Positions 41,631 through 50,753 of a DNA stretch of 55,149 bases are shown here, in pieces. This DNA is from an uncultured Pelagibacteraceae bacterium (lineage in GTDB: Bacteria > Pseudomonadota > Alphaproteobacteria > Pelagibacterales > Pelagibacteraceae). Position 1 is the stretch's first letter. Each line of letters begins with the position of its first letter. The DNA lies in contig CACKCD010000002.1 in NCBI GenBank assembly GCA_902598595.1, forward strand, positions 1 to 55,149, in the 5' to 3' direction. The position numbers were made by a program, and so were the translations under genes. The notes beneath the pieces are model-generated. The model had not been told where the DNA came from, made no database searches, and saw only the letters and a program-made list of their open reading frames with translations.

Positions 41631-42289
41631 AGATAGTTATTGATAATTTTATCAAAATTTACAAAATCTTTGATCAAGTAGTCGTGTTTTATTTCCTTTG
41701 GTGATTTGCCTGTGTACCCATCTTCTACTAATATAAAAGGCAGTTTAGCATTTATTGCTGCCATTTCATCAACTTCGCTATCTCCCACCATAATTGTTTT
41801 CTTTAAATTACCTTCTAATATTTCAACAACATTTGTTAAGTGTCTAGCATCTGGTTTGTTAAAATCAAATGTGTCTGATCCCGCCACAAAATCAAAATAT
41901 TTCATTAAATCAAGTTTAATCAAAAGATCATTTGCGAGTCTTTCTTGCTTATTAGTACATATAGCCATAACTATTTTTTTTGATTTTGCCCATTTAAGAA
42001 AGTCAACAAGACCATTGATAGGTTTACTACTTCTGTCAATATTCTTTGAGTAATAATCAATAAATTCTTTTGTCATATTTTTTTTTAAATTTTCGTCGTT
42101 TATCTCCTCTTTAAATGATCTTTGCATCATTACCCATGCACCTTTTCCTGCAAGTGTTTTAATATCTTCCATTTTCTTTTCTTCATATCCGAATTTTCTC
42201 ATTACGTGATTATGTGCTGCCATTAGATCTGGAGCTGTATTAATAATTGTCCCATCTAAATCGAATAAAATTGTTAAATTTTGAGTCAT
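41627..42289 (-). CDS. gph: HAD-family phosphatase (phosphoglycolate phosphatase-like)
   Basis: Cytoplasmic HAD phosphatase of 220 residues. Motif I is ILFDLDGTIINTAPDL with the nucleophile Asp, motif II AICTNKQ, motif III the Lys in FDFNKPDA and motif IV MVGDSEVDEMAA. The helical cap between residues 15 and 85 is of the Gph type. It likely removes phosphoglycolate or a similar phospho-ester; HAD substrate range is broad. Coupled to the LysE gene (ATGA) and divergent from the GlmU-like gene. Confidence 0.85.
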   Translation of the reverse strand: MTQNLTILFDLDGTIINTAPDLMAAHNHVMRKFGYEEKKMEDIKTLAGKGAWVMMQRSFKEEINDENLKKNMTKEFIDYYSKNIDRSSKPINGLVDFLKWAKSKKIVMAICTNKQERLANDLLIKLDLMKYFDFVAGSDTFDFNKPDARHLTNVVEILEGNLKKTIMVGDSEVDEMAAINAKLPFILVEDGYTGKSPKEIKHDYLIKDFVNFDKIINNYL

Positions 42290-42359
42290 TTTTTAAAGTA
42301 TTAAAAAGAAATATTTTGTGACTTATTTCAGTTACATTAATAATGTAAAGAAAAATTCT

Positions 42360-43007
42360 ATGAATACAAATAATAAATTAAATAAAGCTAACTCTTATAG
42401 ACTTTCACAAGAACTTTTAAGAAATAAAGCTCTAAAGAAAGGGGTTAACTTGATTGCTCCAGAGACAATTTTTTTATCCAAAGACACTTTTTTTGGAAAA
42501 AACGTAACCGTAGAACCTTATGTAGTGATTGGAGCTAAAGTAAAAATTGGTGATAATAGTTATATAAAATCTTTCACACATATCGAAGGAACTAGAATTG
42601 AAAAAAATGTAGTCGTTGGTCCTTACGCAAGATTAAGACCAGGTACAATTTTAAAGTCAAATACGAAAATTGGAAATTTTGTTGAAACAAAAAAATCAAG
42701 CATTAACACTAATTCGAAAGTTAATCATCTTTCCTATATAGGTGATACTGTAATAGGAAAAAATTCAAATATTGGAGCTGGCACAATTACTTGCAACTAC
42801 GATGGTATTAAGAAATCTAAGACAAAAATATCTGACAATGTTTTTGTAGGCTCTAATTCAGCCCTTGTAGCCCCAGTTAAATTAGAAAAAAATTCTACAA
42901 TTGGAGCTGGTTCGGTAATAACTAGAAATGTAAAAAAAGACTCTCTAGCAATTACAAGAGCATTTCAAAACGAAATTAAAAACTATAAAAGAAAAAAGAA
43001 AAAATAA
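42360..43007 (+). CDS. GlmU C-terminal acetyltransferase domain as a separate protein
   Basis: Left-handed beta-helix protein of 215 residues from the ATG at 42360; an in-frame GTG at 42318 would add 14 residues. It matches the second half of GlmU: SYRLSQELLRNKALKKGVNLIAPETIF (linker, read in parts), THIEGTRIEKNVVVGPYARLRPG, NFVETKKS, VNHLSYIGDT with the catalytic His, and NIGAGTITCNYDG. The N-terminal uridylyltransferase (LxxGxGTRM) is absent; nothing upstream encodes it. So it should acetylate glucosamine-1-phosphate only. It overlaps glmS by 1 nt, which supports a role in UDP-GlcNAc synthesis. Confidence 0.85.
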   Translation: MNTNNKLNKANSYRLSQELLRNKALKKGVNLIAPETIFLSKDTFFGKNVTVEPYVVIGAKVKIGDNSYIKSFTHIEGTRIEKNVVVGPYARLRPGTILKSNTKIGNFVETKKSSINTNSKVNHLSYIGDTVIGKNSNIGAGTITCNYDGIKKSKTKISDNVFVGSNSALVAPVKLEKNSTIGAGSVITRNVKKDSLAITRAFQNEIKNYKRKKKK

Positions 43008-44824
43008 TGTGCGGGATTATTGGAATAGCAAGCAGTAAACCAGTTTCAATGAATATTATAAATTCATTAAAAAAATTAGAATACAGAGGATATGATTCTG
43101 CTGGATTAGCCACAATAAGTAAAAATGAAATAAGTGAAAAAAAATGTTCAGGTAGAGTTGAAGAACTAGAGAAGATTTTATTTAAAACACCATCAGATGG
43201 AAATCTTGGCATTGGACACGTTAGGTGGGCAACTCATGGCATACCTAACGAAGTTAACGCACATCCTCATTCTTCTGAAATTGTTTCTGTTGTCCATAAT
43301 GGAATTATAGAAAATTCAGATGAAATAAAAAAAAAATTAGAGTCGAAAGGTTTAAGATTTAAATCTCAAACAGATACGGAAGTTATAACTTTATTGATTA
43401 CAGAGGCTTTAAAAGACAATGAGCCTTTAGAATCTGTTTTTAAAACATTGAAACAATTAAAAGGTAGTTTTGCTCTTGGAATTATTTTTAAAGATTTTAA
43501 AGATATTATTATAGGTGCTCGAAGAGGAAGTCCTTTGGCTGTCGGATATTCAAATAAAGAAAATTATCTTGGCTCAGATTCTTACGCACTAAAGTCAATG
43601 ACTAATAAAATTTCTTATTTAGATGATGGTGACCTATGTGTTTTATCTAAAGATAAAGTTGAATTTTATGATGTTAATAAAAGAAAGATTAATAAAAAAG
43701 TATACGCTTTATCTGATGATGAAAATATTTCTGATAAAGGAGATTATAAAAACTTTATGTCAAAAGAGATATTTGAACAATCTACAACTGCAAAAAATTG
43801 TATTAATGAATATATTGATAGCTTAAAAAAAGATATCAATATTTATAACTTTCCAATTAAACCAGAAAAAATAAATAAAATTATTTTAATAGGATGTGGT
43901 ACTGCTTATCATTCATGTCTAGTTGCAAAATATTGGTTTGAAGAGCTAACATCAATCGACGTTGAAATTGATATAGCTTCTGAGTTTAGATACAGAAAAT
44001 TAAGATTTAATTCTGATAGTCTGTATATTTTTGTTTCCCAGTCAGGAGAAACAGCAGATACTGCAGCAGCATTAGATATATGCAAAAAAAATAAAGTAAA
44101 AACTTGTTCAATAGTAAACACTGTAGAAAGTACTATTGCAAGAAACTCTGATTGGGTTCTTCCAATACATGCTGGCCCAGAAATCGGTGTAGCTTCAACA
44201 AAAGCATTTTTAGGTCAAATGTTAGTTCTTTATATTTTATGTTTAAAAATATCTAAAATAAGAAAAGATATAGATGAAATAAAATACCAAAATAGTATAA
44301 AGAATTTAAAAACTCTTCCTGAGGCTATTAAAGAAAGTTTAAAAATAGAAAACAATATTCAAGTTATGGCTAAAGAATTTCTTGATGCTAAAGGATCTAT
44401 GTTTTTAGGAAGAGGTTTATCTTTTCCAATCGCATTAGAGGGAGCTTTAAAACTTAAGGAATTATCATACTTACATGCAGAAGGATATCCAGCGGGAGAA
44501 ATGAAGCACGGTCCTTTAGCTTTAATTGAAGAAGGCCTGCCTGTAATTGTGATTGCTCCAAAAGATAAATATTTTGAAAAGACTCTCTCTAATATGCAAG
44601 AAGTTATAGCAAGAGGAGGAAAGATTCTATTTATTACTGATCACAAAAAACAATTAATGAATGAGAACATTAGGTTTGGTATCAGAGTTCCAGCTGTAGA
44701 CAATTTACTTTCTCCTATATTGTTAACCATTCCGATTCAGTTATTGGCTTATCATGTAGCACTATTAAAAGGTTGTGATATAGATAAACCAAGAAACCTA
44801 GCTAAATCAGTCACTGTTGAGTAA
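43007..44824 (+). CDS. glmS: glutamine--fructose-6-phosphate aminotransferase
   Basis: Makes glucosamine-6-phosphate from fructose-6-phosphate and glutamine, the first step to UDP-GlcNAc. The 605-residue protein is full length. Cys2 after Met removal (MCGIIGIAS) is the glutaminase nucleophile; GIGHVRWATHG and HNGIIEN follow. The isomerase half has two SIS domains: GCGTAYHSCLVAKYW, SQSGETADT, GPEIGVASTKAF and the second with LGRGLSFPIALEGALKLKE; it ends in KPRNLAKSVTVE. Coupled by TAATG to the GlmU-like gene. Confidence 0.96.
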   Translation: MCGIIGIASSKPVSMNIINSLKKLEYRGYDSAGLATISKNEISEKKCSGRVEELEKILFKTPSDGNLGIGHVRWATHGIPNEVNAHPHSSEIVSVVHNGIIENSDEIKKKLESKGLRFKSQTDTEVITLLITEALKDNEPLESVFKTLKQLKGSFALGIIFKDFKDIIIGARRGSPLAVGYSNKENYLGSDSYALKSMTNKISYLDDGDLCVLSKDKVEFYDVNKRKINKKVYALSDDENISDKGDYKNFMSKEIFEQSTTAKNCINEYIDSLKKDINIYNFPIKPEKINKIILIGCGTAYHSCLVAKYWFEELTSIDVEIDIASEFRYRKLRFNSDSLYIFVSQSGETADTAAALDICKKNKVKTCSIVNTVESTIARNSDWVLPIHAGPEIGVASTKAFLGQMLVLYILCLKISKIRKDIDEIKYQNSIKNLKTLPEAIKESLKIENNIQVMAKEFLDAKGSMFLGRGLSFPIALEGALKLKELSYLHAEGYPAGEMKHGPLALIEEGLPVIVIAPKDKYFEKTLSNMQEVIARGGKILFITDHKKQLMNENIRFGIRVPAVDNLLSPILLTIPIQLLAYHVALLKGCDIDKPRNLAKSVTVE

Positions 44825-44857
44825 TTTTTTTTTCAAAAGTCTTTAAAAAGTCTGTTT

Positions 44858-44863
44858 TATAAT
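44858..44863 (+). promoter_or_regulatory. perfect -10 box upstream of class II DAHP synthase
   Basis: TATAAT at 44858 in the gap after glmS. I see no convincing -35 at 16-18 bp, so only the -10 is listed. It would give a leader of about 15 nt before the ATG at 44886, which includes an AGG at 44877 as a short ribosome-binding site. Confidence 0.35.
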
Positions 44864-44885
44864 TTATATATAGCTCAGGTTGAAT

Positions 44886-46262
44886 ATGAAAAAATGGAAT
44901 TTAAACAGTTGGACTAAATATCCTGCAAAACACTTACCTGTGTACAAGGATAAGAAAGAATTGGATTTAGTACTTAGCAAAGTAAAGAAATATCCTCCAT
45001 TGGTTTTTGCAGGTGAAACGAGATCTTTAAAAGAGTCTTTAGCAGAAGTTGTTAAAGGAAAGGCCTTCTTATTACAAGGAGGAGACTGTGCTGAAAGTTT
45101 TGAGGAATTTAATCCTGACAATATAAGAGATACATTTAAAGCTATTCTTCAAATGTCTTTAGTTTTAACTCATTCAGCATCAATGCCAGTCATTAAAGTT
45201 GGAAGAATTGCTGGACAGTTTTCAAAACCACGAAGTTCACCTACTGAAGAAAAAGATGGTAAAGAATTACCTAGTTATTTAGGTGATAATATTAATGGTA
45301 TGGAATTTACAGAAAAAGCTAGAGTTCCAGATGCGAAAAGATTATTCAGAGCTTATTCTCAATCTGCTTCTACATTAAATTTAATTAGAGCATTCTCACA
45401 AGGAGGATTTGCAGATTTAAGGCAAGTTCATTTATGGAACTTAGGATTTATAAATAAAAAGACTAAAGGCAAATATAAAGAAATAGAAGACAAAATAAGT
45501 GATGCTTTATCATTTATGGAAGCTTGTGGAATAACTCCTGAAAACAACAGAAGACTAAGAACAGTCAACTTTTATACTTCGCATGAAGCTCTTTTACTTC
45601 CATTCGAAGAGGCTATGACAAGAGTAGACTCCACAACTGGAGAGTATCACGATACATCAGCTCATTTTGTTTGGATAGGAGATAGAACAAGACAACCAGA
45701 TGGTGCACATGTTGAATTTTGTAGAGGTATAGAAAATCCTATCGGATTGAAATGCGGACCTTCGCTCAAAGCAGAAGAACTAATTAAGCTTTGCAATATT
45801 TTAAATCCCAAAAATGAAGCTGGAAGACTTACTTTAATTTCTAGATTCGGAGCAAATAAAGCAGAAGAGTTTTTACCTAAATTAATCAAAGCTGTTAAGA
45901 AAGAAGGTTTAAATGTAATTTGGTCTTGTGATCCAATGCACGGTAATACAATTAAGGCAACCAGTGGACTTAAAACTAGACCTTTTGAAAGTGTTTTGAA
46001 GGAAGTAAAAAATGTGTTTGGCATTCATCAATCTGAAGGAACCTACGCTGGCGGACTTCACGTTGAAATGACAGGTCAAGATGTAACAGAATGCACTGGT
46101 GGAGCCCAAAAAATATCAGATAGAGATTTATCTAATAGATACAGAACTCATTGTGATCCGAGATTAAATGCCTCACAAGCTTTAGAACTTGCTTTCTTAA
46201 TTTCTGAGGAAATAAAGAAAAATTCTAAATATTCAAAAAATATTATTAAAGAAGCGTCTTAA
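44886..46262 (+). CDS. class II 3-deoxy-7-phosphoheptulonate synthase
   Basis: First enzyme of aromatic amino acid synthesis: PEP plus erythrose-4-phosphate to DAHP. The 458-residue chain (ATG at 44886; TTG at 44880 is less likely) is the plant/Mycobacterium-type. Blocks seen are FLLQGGDCAESFEEF with a metal Cys, VGRIAGQFSKPRSSP, FTSHEALLLPFEEAMTR (as FYTSHEA...), WIGDRTRQPDGAHVEF, GLKCGPSL, SCDPMHGNT and GLHVEMTGQDVTECTGG. The stop is followed by a 52 bp gap before nadE. Confidence 0.95.
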   Translation: MKKWNLNSWTKYPAKHLPVYKDKKELDLVLSKVKKYPPLVFAGETRSLKESLAEVVKGKAFLLQGGDCAESFEEFNPDNIRDTFKAILQMSLVLTHSASMPVIKVGRIAGQFSKPRSSPTEEKDGKELPSYLGDNINGMEFTEKARVPDAKRLFRAYSQSASTLNLIRAFSQGGFADLRQVHLWNLGFINKKTKGKYKEIEDKISDALSFMEACGITPENNRRLRTVNFYTSHEALLLPFEEAMTRVDSTTGEYHDTSAHFVWIGDRTRQPDGAHVEFCRGIENPIGLKCGPSLKAEELIKLCNILNPKNEAGRLTLISRFGANKAEEFLPKLIKAVKKEGLNVIWSCDPMHGNTIKATSGLKTRPFESVLKEVKNVFGIHQSEGTYAGGLHVEMTGQDVTECTGGAQKISDRDLSNRYRTHCDPRLNASQALELAFLISEEIKKNSKYSKNIIKEAS

Positions 46263-46314
46263 TAGTTATTGAAATTATTAAGACCAAACCTTAAAAGAGA
46301 GGTAGGTACTATTT

Positions 46315-47052
46315 ATGGAAGTAAAAAAAAGAGCAGAAATTATAACTAACTGGATAAATAACTATTGCGATTCGGCATCTTATAAGCCGAAGGCTTTAAT
46401 CGTTGGAATTTCTGGTGGAATTGACTCTTCTGTAGTTAGTACTTTATGTGCAAGTACTGGACGTAAAACAATTGTGTTAACGATGCCAATTAAACAAATT
46501 AAATCTCAACATGACTTAAGTTTGTTACATGCTAAATGGTTAAAACAAAAATATAAAAATGTGGAGCACCATTTATTAGAAATGGATAAAATTTTTACTT
46601 CATTTTCTCAGGTTTTAACTAAATTTAATAATGATCATGGATACGCAAACTCTAGAGCGAGGTTAAGAATGGCAACTTTATATCAAGTAGCAGCCGCTAA
46701 TAATGGAATAGTTGTAGGTACAGGGAATAAAGTCGAAGATTTTGGCGTTGGTTTTTATACTAAATATGGTGACGGTGGAGTTGATATTTCTCCAATAGCT
46801 GATTGTACTAAAACACAAGTTTGGGAACTCGGAAAACATTTAGGTGTTTCTCAAGATATAATAGATACACCGCCAACCGACGGTTTATGGGACGATGGAA
46901 GAAACGATGTTCAACAACTTGGAATGAGTTACGAAGATCTAGAAAAAGCTATGGAAAATAAAAATGATCCTAATTATAAAAAATATTTAGAAATTAGAGA
47001 AAAAAATTTACACAAAATGAATCCTATACCAGTCTGCAAATTTAATGAGTAA
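46315..47052 (+). CDS. nadE: NAD+ synthase (ammonia-type)
   Basis: Makes NAD from nicotinate adenine dinucleotide, ATP and ammonia. The 245-residue protein lacks the nitrilase domain of the glutamine-using form. The ATP loop is VGISGGIDSSVVSTL, followed by RMATLYQVAAANNGIVVGTGNKVED and YGDGGVDISPIADCTKTQVWELG. The C-terminal ELTD-like and KxxxPP region is DTPPTDGLWDD. A GAGAGG ribosome-binding site lies about 15 bp upstream. Overlaps cysS by 8 nt. Confidence 0.94.
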   Translation: MEVKKRAEIITNWINNYCDSASYKPKALIVGISGGIDSSVVSTLCASTGRKTIVLTMPIKQIKSQHDLSLLHAKWLKQKYKNVEHHLLEMDKIFTSFSQVLTKFNNDHGYANSRARLRMATLYQVAAANNGIVVGTGNKVEDFGVGFYTKYGDGGVDISPIADCTKTQVWELGKHLGVSQDIIDTPPTDGLWDDGRNDVQQLGMSYEDLEKAMENKNDPNYKKYLEIREKNLHKMNPIPVCKFNE

Positions 47053-48394
47053 TCTTCAACTTACTAATTCCTTATCAAGAAAAAAAGAAATTTTTAAACC
47101 AATAAATTCTAAGAAAATTTCTTTATACGCTTGTGGCCCTACCGTTTATGATAATCCCCATGTAGGTAACGCTAGAAGTTTAGTAGTATTTGATATTTTG
47201 TTTAGAGTTTTAAGATTAATTTATGGAACAAATGTTAATTACGTAAGAAACATTACAGACGTAGATGATAAAATAATTGAAGCCTCTAAGAGAAATAAAA
47301 AAAGCATTAATGAAATCACAAATGAAGTCACAAAAGTTTTCCATGAAAATTGCAGAAGTTTGAATTGTTTAGACCCTACTGTAGAGCCAAAAGCAACAGA
47401 ACATATTAAAGAGATGATTGAAATGTCCTCCTCTTTAATAAAAAAAGGTTATGCTTATGAAAATAAAGGCCATGTTTACTTTGCCATCAATTCCTTCAAG
47501 AACTATGGAAAGTTATCAAATAAAAATTTAGAGGAATTAAAAGCTGGAAATAGAATAGAAATTTCCGATCTTAAGAAAAATCCATTAGATTTTGTTTTAT
47601 GGAAACCTTCAGAAGATAATGATCCAGGATGGGACTCGCCATGGGGAAGAGGTAGACCAGGTTGGCATTTAGAATGTTCTGTCATGAGCGAAAAATATTT
47701 AGGAAAAAATTTTGATATACACGGTGGAGGTTTAGATTTAATTTTTCCACACCATGAAAATGAAATTGCGCAGTCTTGCAGTAATAATTCTACAGAAAGT
47801 TTTGCAAATTATTGGGTTCATAATGGCTTTGTTACATTTAACAAAGAAAAGATGTCTAAATCTTTAGGCAACATCATTACAATTTCAGAAGCTGTGAAGC
47901 AATACTCTGGTCAAGTTGTTAGATTAGCTTTGTTGAGCGCACATTATAGTCAACCATTGGACTGGAATGATGAATTGCTACAAAATCAAAAAAACACAAT
48001 TAATAAATGGTACAAACTTTATGAAGAAACTAAAAATGAAAATATTTTAGATATTTCAGAAACTTTATTAGATGATTTAAATACCCCAGGCTTTATTGCT
48101 AAAATACACGAATTATATAATGCTGCTAGTAACGGAGATAAAAAAAGTAAATCACTATTTAATAATGCATGCAAATTAATAGGTTTATTTAATATCAATA
48201 AACAAGAATGGGAGAATTTAAAAAAATCTAATATAAAAGTCTCAGAGGATTATATTTCAAAGAAAATTGCTGAGAGAACTAAAGCAAAAAAAGAGGGAAA
48301 TTTTACTCTAGCTGATCAAATAAGGAAAAATTTGTTAGAGCAAGGGATTGTAATTGAAGATCAACAAGATAAAACAATTTGGAAATTAAAATGA
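47045..48394 (+). CDS. cysS: cysteinyl-tRNA synthetase
   Basis: Class I aminoacyl-tRNA synthetase of 449 residues. ATP motif HVGNARS (HIGH type) follows the zinc-binding YACGPTVYDNP; other zinc ligands are in WHLECSVMS and FPHHENEIAQS. The second ATP motif is KMSKSLGN. The DALR-like C-terminus is short but ends as expected (ADQIRKNLLEQGI). It begins inside nadE and its stop overlaps the cimA start by 4 nt (ATGA), so three core genes are coupled. Confidence 0.96.
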   Translation: MSNLQLTNSLSRKKEIFKPINSKKISLYACGPTVYDNPHVGNARSLVVFDILFRVLRLIYGTNVNYVRNITDVDDKIIEASKRNKKSINEITNEVTKVFHENCRSLNCLDPTVEPKATEHIKEMIEMSSSLIKKGYAYENKGHVYFAINSFKNYGKLSNKNLEELKAGNRIEISDLKKNPLDFVLWKPSEDNDPGWDSPWGRGRPGWHLECSVMSEKYLGKNFDIHGGGLDLIFPHHENEIAQSCSNNSTESFANYWVHNGFVTFNKEKMSKSLGNIITISEAVKQYSGQVVRLALLSAHYSQPLDWNDELLQNQKNTINKWYKLYEETKNENILDISETLLDDLNTPGFIAKIHELYNAASNGDKKSKSLFNNACKLIGLFNINKQEWENLKKSNIKVSEDYISKKIAERTKAKKEGNFTLADQIRKNLLEQGIVIEDQQDKTIWKLK

Positions 48395-49995
48395 GCAAAG
48401 ATAAAATTTATATATTTGATACTACTTTAAGAGATGGTGCTCAAACTGAAGGAGTAGATTTTTCTATAGAAGATAAAAATAAAATTGCAAATGTTTTATC
48501 AGACATTGGAGTTGACTATATCGAAGGAGGTTGGCCAGGAGCAAACCCTAATGATACTAAATTTTTTTCTAATCCACCAAAATTAAAAAAAAGTATTTTC
48601 ACAGCTTTTGGTATGACAAAAAAGATAGGAAGAAGCGCTGATAATGATCCGGGATTAGCATCTTTAATGAATGCAAATTCACCCGCAGTTTGTGTTGTAG
48701 GTAAAGCTTGGGATTTTCATGTGAAGGTTGCTCTAGGTATTAAAAATGAGGAAAATTTAGAAAATATTAAAGAAACTACAAAACTTTTTGTAAAAAATAA
48801 AAAAGAGTTTTTGTTTGATGCTGAGCATTTTTTTGATGGTTATAAAGCTAATTCAAGTTATGCATTAGACTGTCTTAAACATGCTTATGACTCTGGGGCT
48901 AGATGGTTAGTGTTGTGTGACACGAATGGTGGAACTTTACCCCATGAAATAACTGAAATAGTTTCAAAAGTTTCTAAAACTATTCCAGGAAAAAATCTTG
49001 GAATACATGCCCACAACGATACAGAAAATGCAGTAGCAAATTCTTTAGCAGCCGTAGAGGCAGGCGCAAGACAAATTCAAGGTACTATTAATGGCTTAGG
49101 AGAAAGATGTGGCAATGCTAATTTAATGTCAATTATACCTACACTTTTTTTAAAAAAATCATTTAGTGAGAAATATGAAATTAATATTAAAAAAGATAAA
49201 TTATCTTCATTAACAGAATGCTCAAGATTACTTGATGAAATTTTAAATAGAAAGCCAAATAAAAATATGGCTTATGTGGGGGCATCTGCATTTTCTCATA
49301 AAGGAGGGCTACACGTATCTGCAGTGCAAAAAGATCCAAAAACTTATGAGCATGTTGATCCCAAGTTAGTTGGCAACCACAGAAATATAGTTGTTTCTAA
49401 TCAAGCTGGTAGATCAAATATTCTTTCTCGTTTAGAAAAATATGGTGTTAAGATTGATTCAAAAGATCCAAAAGTTAAAAAAATTTTAGAAGAAGTTAAA
49501 GATAGAGAATTCAGTGGATATTCGTATGATGGCGCTGATGCTTCTTTTGAATTATTAGCTAACAGGCTTTTAGGAAAAGTTCCTGAATATTTAAAGGTTA
49601 AAAGTTATAATGTTAGTGTAGCAAAATCAGATACTATAAAAACAAAAGCGAATGTTGTTTTTTTAATTGATGGAAAAGATATTGAATGCAATGGAGAGGG
49701 GAATGGTCCTGTTAATGCATTAGACAATGCAATAAGATCTAATTTTAAAAAAGTTGAAAAATATTATAATTTTTTTTCTGATTTAAAATTATTAGATTAT
49801 AAAGTAAGAATTTTAAACACAGGAACCGAAGCAACGACAAGAGTTTTAATAGAAAGCACAGACAAAACAGGAATTAGTTGGTTTACTGTTGGAGTTTCTC
49901 CAAATATTATTGAAGCTTCGTTTAAGGCCTTAATAGACAGCCTAGATTATAAACTTTATAAAGAAAAAGCACCCGCTAACTTAAATGAAAAATAA
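48391..49995 (+). CDS. cimA: citramalate synthase
   Basis: DRE-TIM enzyme of 534 residues that condenses pyruvate and acetyl-CoA to citramalate, the threonine-independent route to isoleucine. Features are IFDTTLRDGAQTEGVDFS, DYIEGGWPGANPND, VLCDTNGGTLPHE, IHAHNDTENAVANS (metal His), NGLGERCGNANL and the C-terminal LeuA regulatory domain from about residue 400. WPGANP and the CimA-like GAQTEGVDFS set it apart from LeuA. Start at 48391 overlaps cysS; an upstream in-frame ATG at 48379 would add four residues. Confidence 0.9.
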   Translation: MSKDKIYIFDTTLRDGAQTEGVDFSIEDKNKIANVLSDIGVDYIEGGWPGANPNDTKFFSNPPKLKKSIFTAFGMTKKIGRSADNDPGLASLMNANSPAVCVVGKAWDFHVKVALGIKNEENLENIKETTKLFVKNKKEFLFDAEHFFDGYKANSSYALDCLKHAYDSGARWLVLCDTNGGTLPHEITEIVSKVSKTIPGKNLGIHAHNDTENAVANSLAAVEAGARQIQGTINGLGERCGNANLMSIIPTLFLKKSFSEKYEINIKKDKLSSLTECSRLLDEILNRKPNKNMAYVGASAFSHKGGLHVSAVQKDPKTYEHVDPKLVGNHRNIVVSNQAGRSNILSRLEKYGVKIDSKDPKVKKILEEVKDREFSGYSYDGADASFELLANRLLGKVPEYLKVKSYNVSVAKSDTIKTKANVVFLIDGKDIECNGEGNGPVNALDNAIRSNFKKVEKYYNFFSDLKLLDYKVRILNTGTEATTRVLIESTDKTGISWFTVGVSPNIIEASFKALIDSLDYKLYKEKAPANLNEK

Positions 49996-50713
49996 GTTTG
50001 GTTTCATTTTAATAAAACCACAGCTTGGTGAAAATATTGGGGCATGTGCACGATCTTTAAAAAATTTTGGATTTTCAAAACTATCCATTGTCTCTCCAAA
50101 ACATTCTTGGCCTAACAATAAAGCAAAAGCCACTTCTGTAGGTGCATATGATATTATTAAAAAGGCAAAAATTTATGATAATACTCATGAAGCTATAAGT
50201 AATTTTAATATAATTATATCTTTAAGTGCTAGAAAAAGAGACATAAATAAAAAGCACATTTCAATTAATCAATTTTTTAAGATAATAAGATCAAACAAAA
50301 ATACTAAGTTTGGTCTTATGTTCGGTCCAGAAGCATCTGGTTTATCAAATGATGATTTATCATTATCAAATTATATTTTGCAGATTCCAACTTCAAAAAA
50401 ATTTAAATCACTAAACTTGTCTCATTCATTAAGTATTATATGTTACGAGATTTTTAAATTGGAAAATTTCGGTAAATTTGAAAAAAATATAAAAAATATA
50501 AAAATTTCTTCTAAAAGAAAAATTTCTTCTTTAGTCTTACATCTTAAAAAATTACTTGAAAAAAAAGGTTTTTTTGTACCAAATGAAAAAAAACACTCAA
50601 TGTTAATGAATATCAACAACCTAATTTATAGAATGGAGCCTAATGATAAAGAAGTAAGGATTTTAGCCAGTATTATTAGCTCTTTAAGTAAAAAAAATAT
50701 TAACCATAATTGA
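49985..50713 (+). CDS. trmJ: tRNA 2'-O-methyltransferase TrmJ (SPOUT)
   Basis: Knotted SPOUT methyltransferase of 242 residues, expected to methylate the ribose of tRNA position 32. Motif 1 is QLGENIGACARSLKNFGFS, motif 2 FGPEASGLSNDDLSLSNYILQIP and motif 3 SLNLSHSLSIICYEIF. ATSVGAYDIIKKA is typical of TrmJ. The C-terminal helical extension is short and Lys-rich. It begins inside cimA (11 nt overlap), and its stop codon lies inside the -35 box of the rpsD promoter. Confidence 0.88.
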   Translation: MKNKFGFILIKPQLGENIGACARSLKNFGFSKLSIVSPKHSWPNNKAKATSVGAYDIIKKAKIYDNTHEAISNFNIIISLSARKRDINKKHISINQFFKIIRSNKNTKFGLMFGPEASGLSNDDLSLSNYILQIPTSKKFKSLNLSHSLSIICYEIFKLENFGKFEKNIKNIKISSKRKISSLVLHLKKLLEKKGFFVPNEKKHSMLMNINNLIYRMEPNDKEVRILASIISSLSKKNINHN

Positions 50714-50737
50714 CAATTACACCTGAAGTCTTATAAA
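50710..50737 (+). promoter_or_regulatory. strong promoter of rpsD
   Basis: Perfect TTGACA at 50710 and TATAAA at 50732, spaced 16 bp. It gives a start about 8-10 nt before the rpsD ATG at 50754. The -35 contains the TGA stop of trmJ. Best -35 hexamer in the window. Confidence 0.7.
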
Positions 50738-50753
50738 CACTCAACAATTAAAT

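Noticed and set aside
45662-46109. Minus-strand frames of 120 and 66 residues
   Set aside because: Shadows of the class II DAHP synthase gene, with no recognisable domain.
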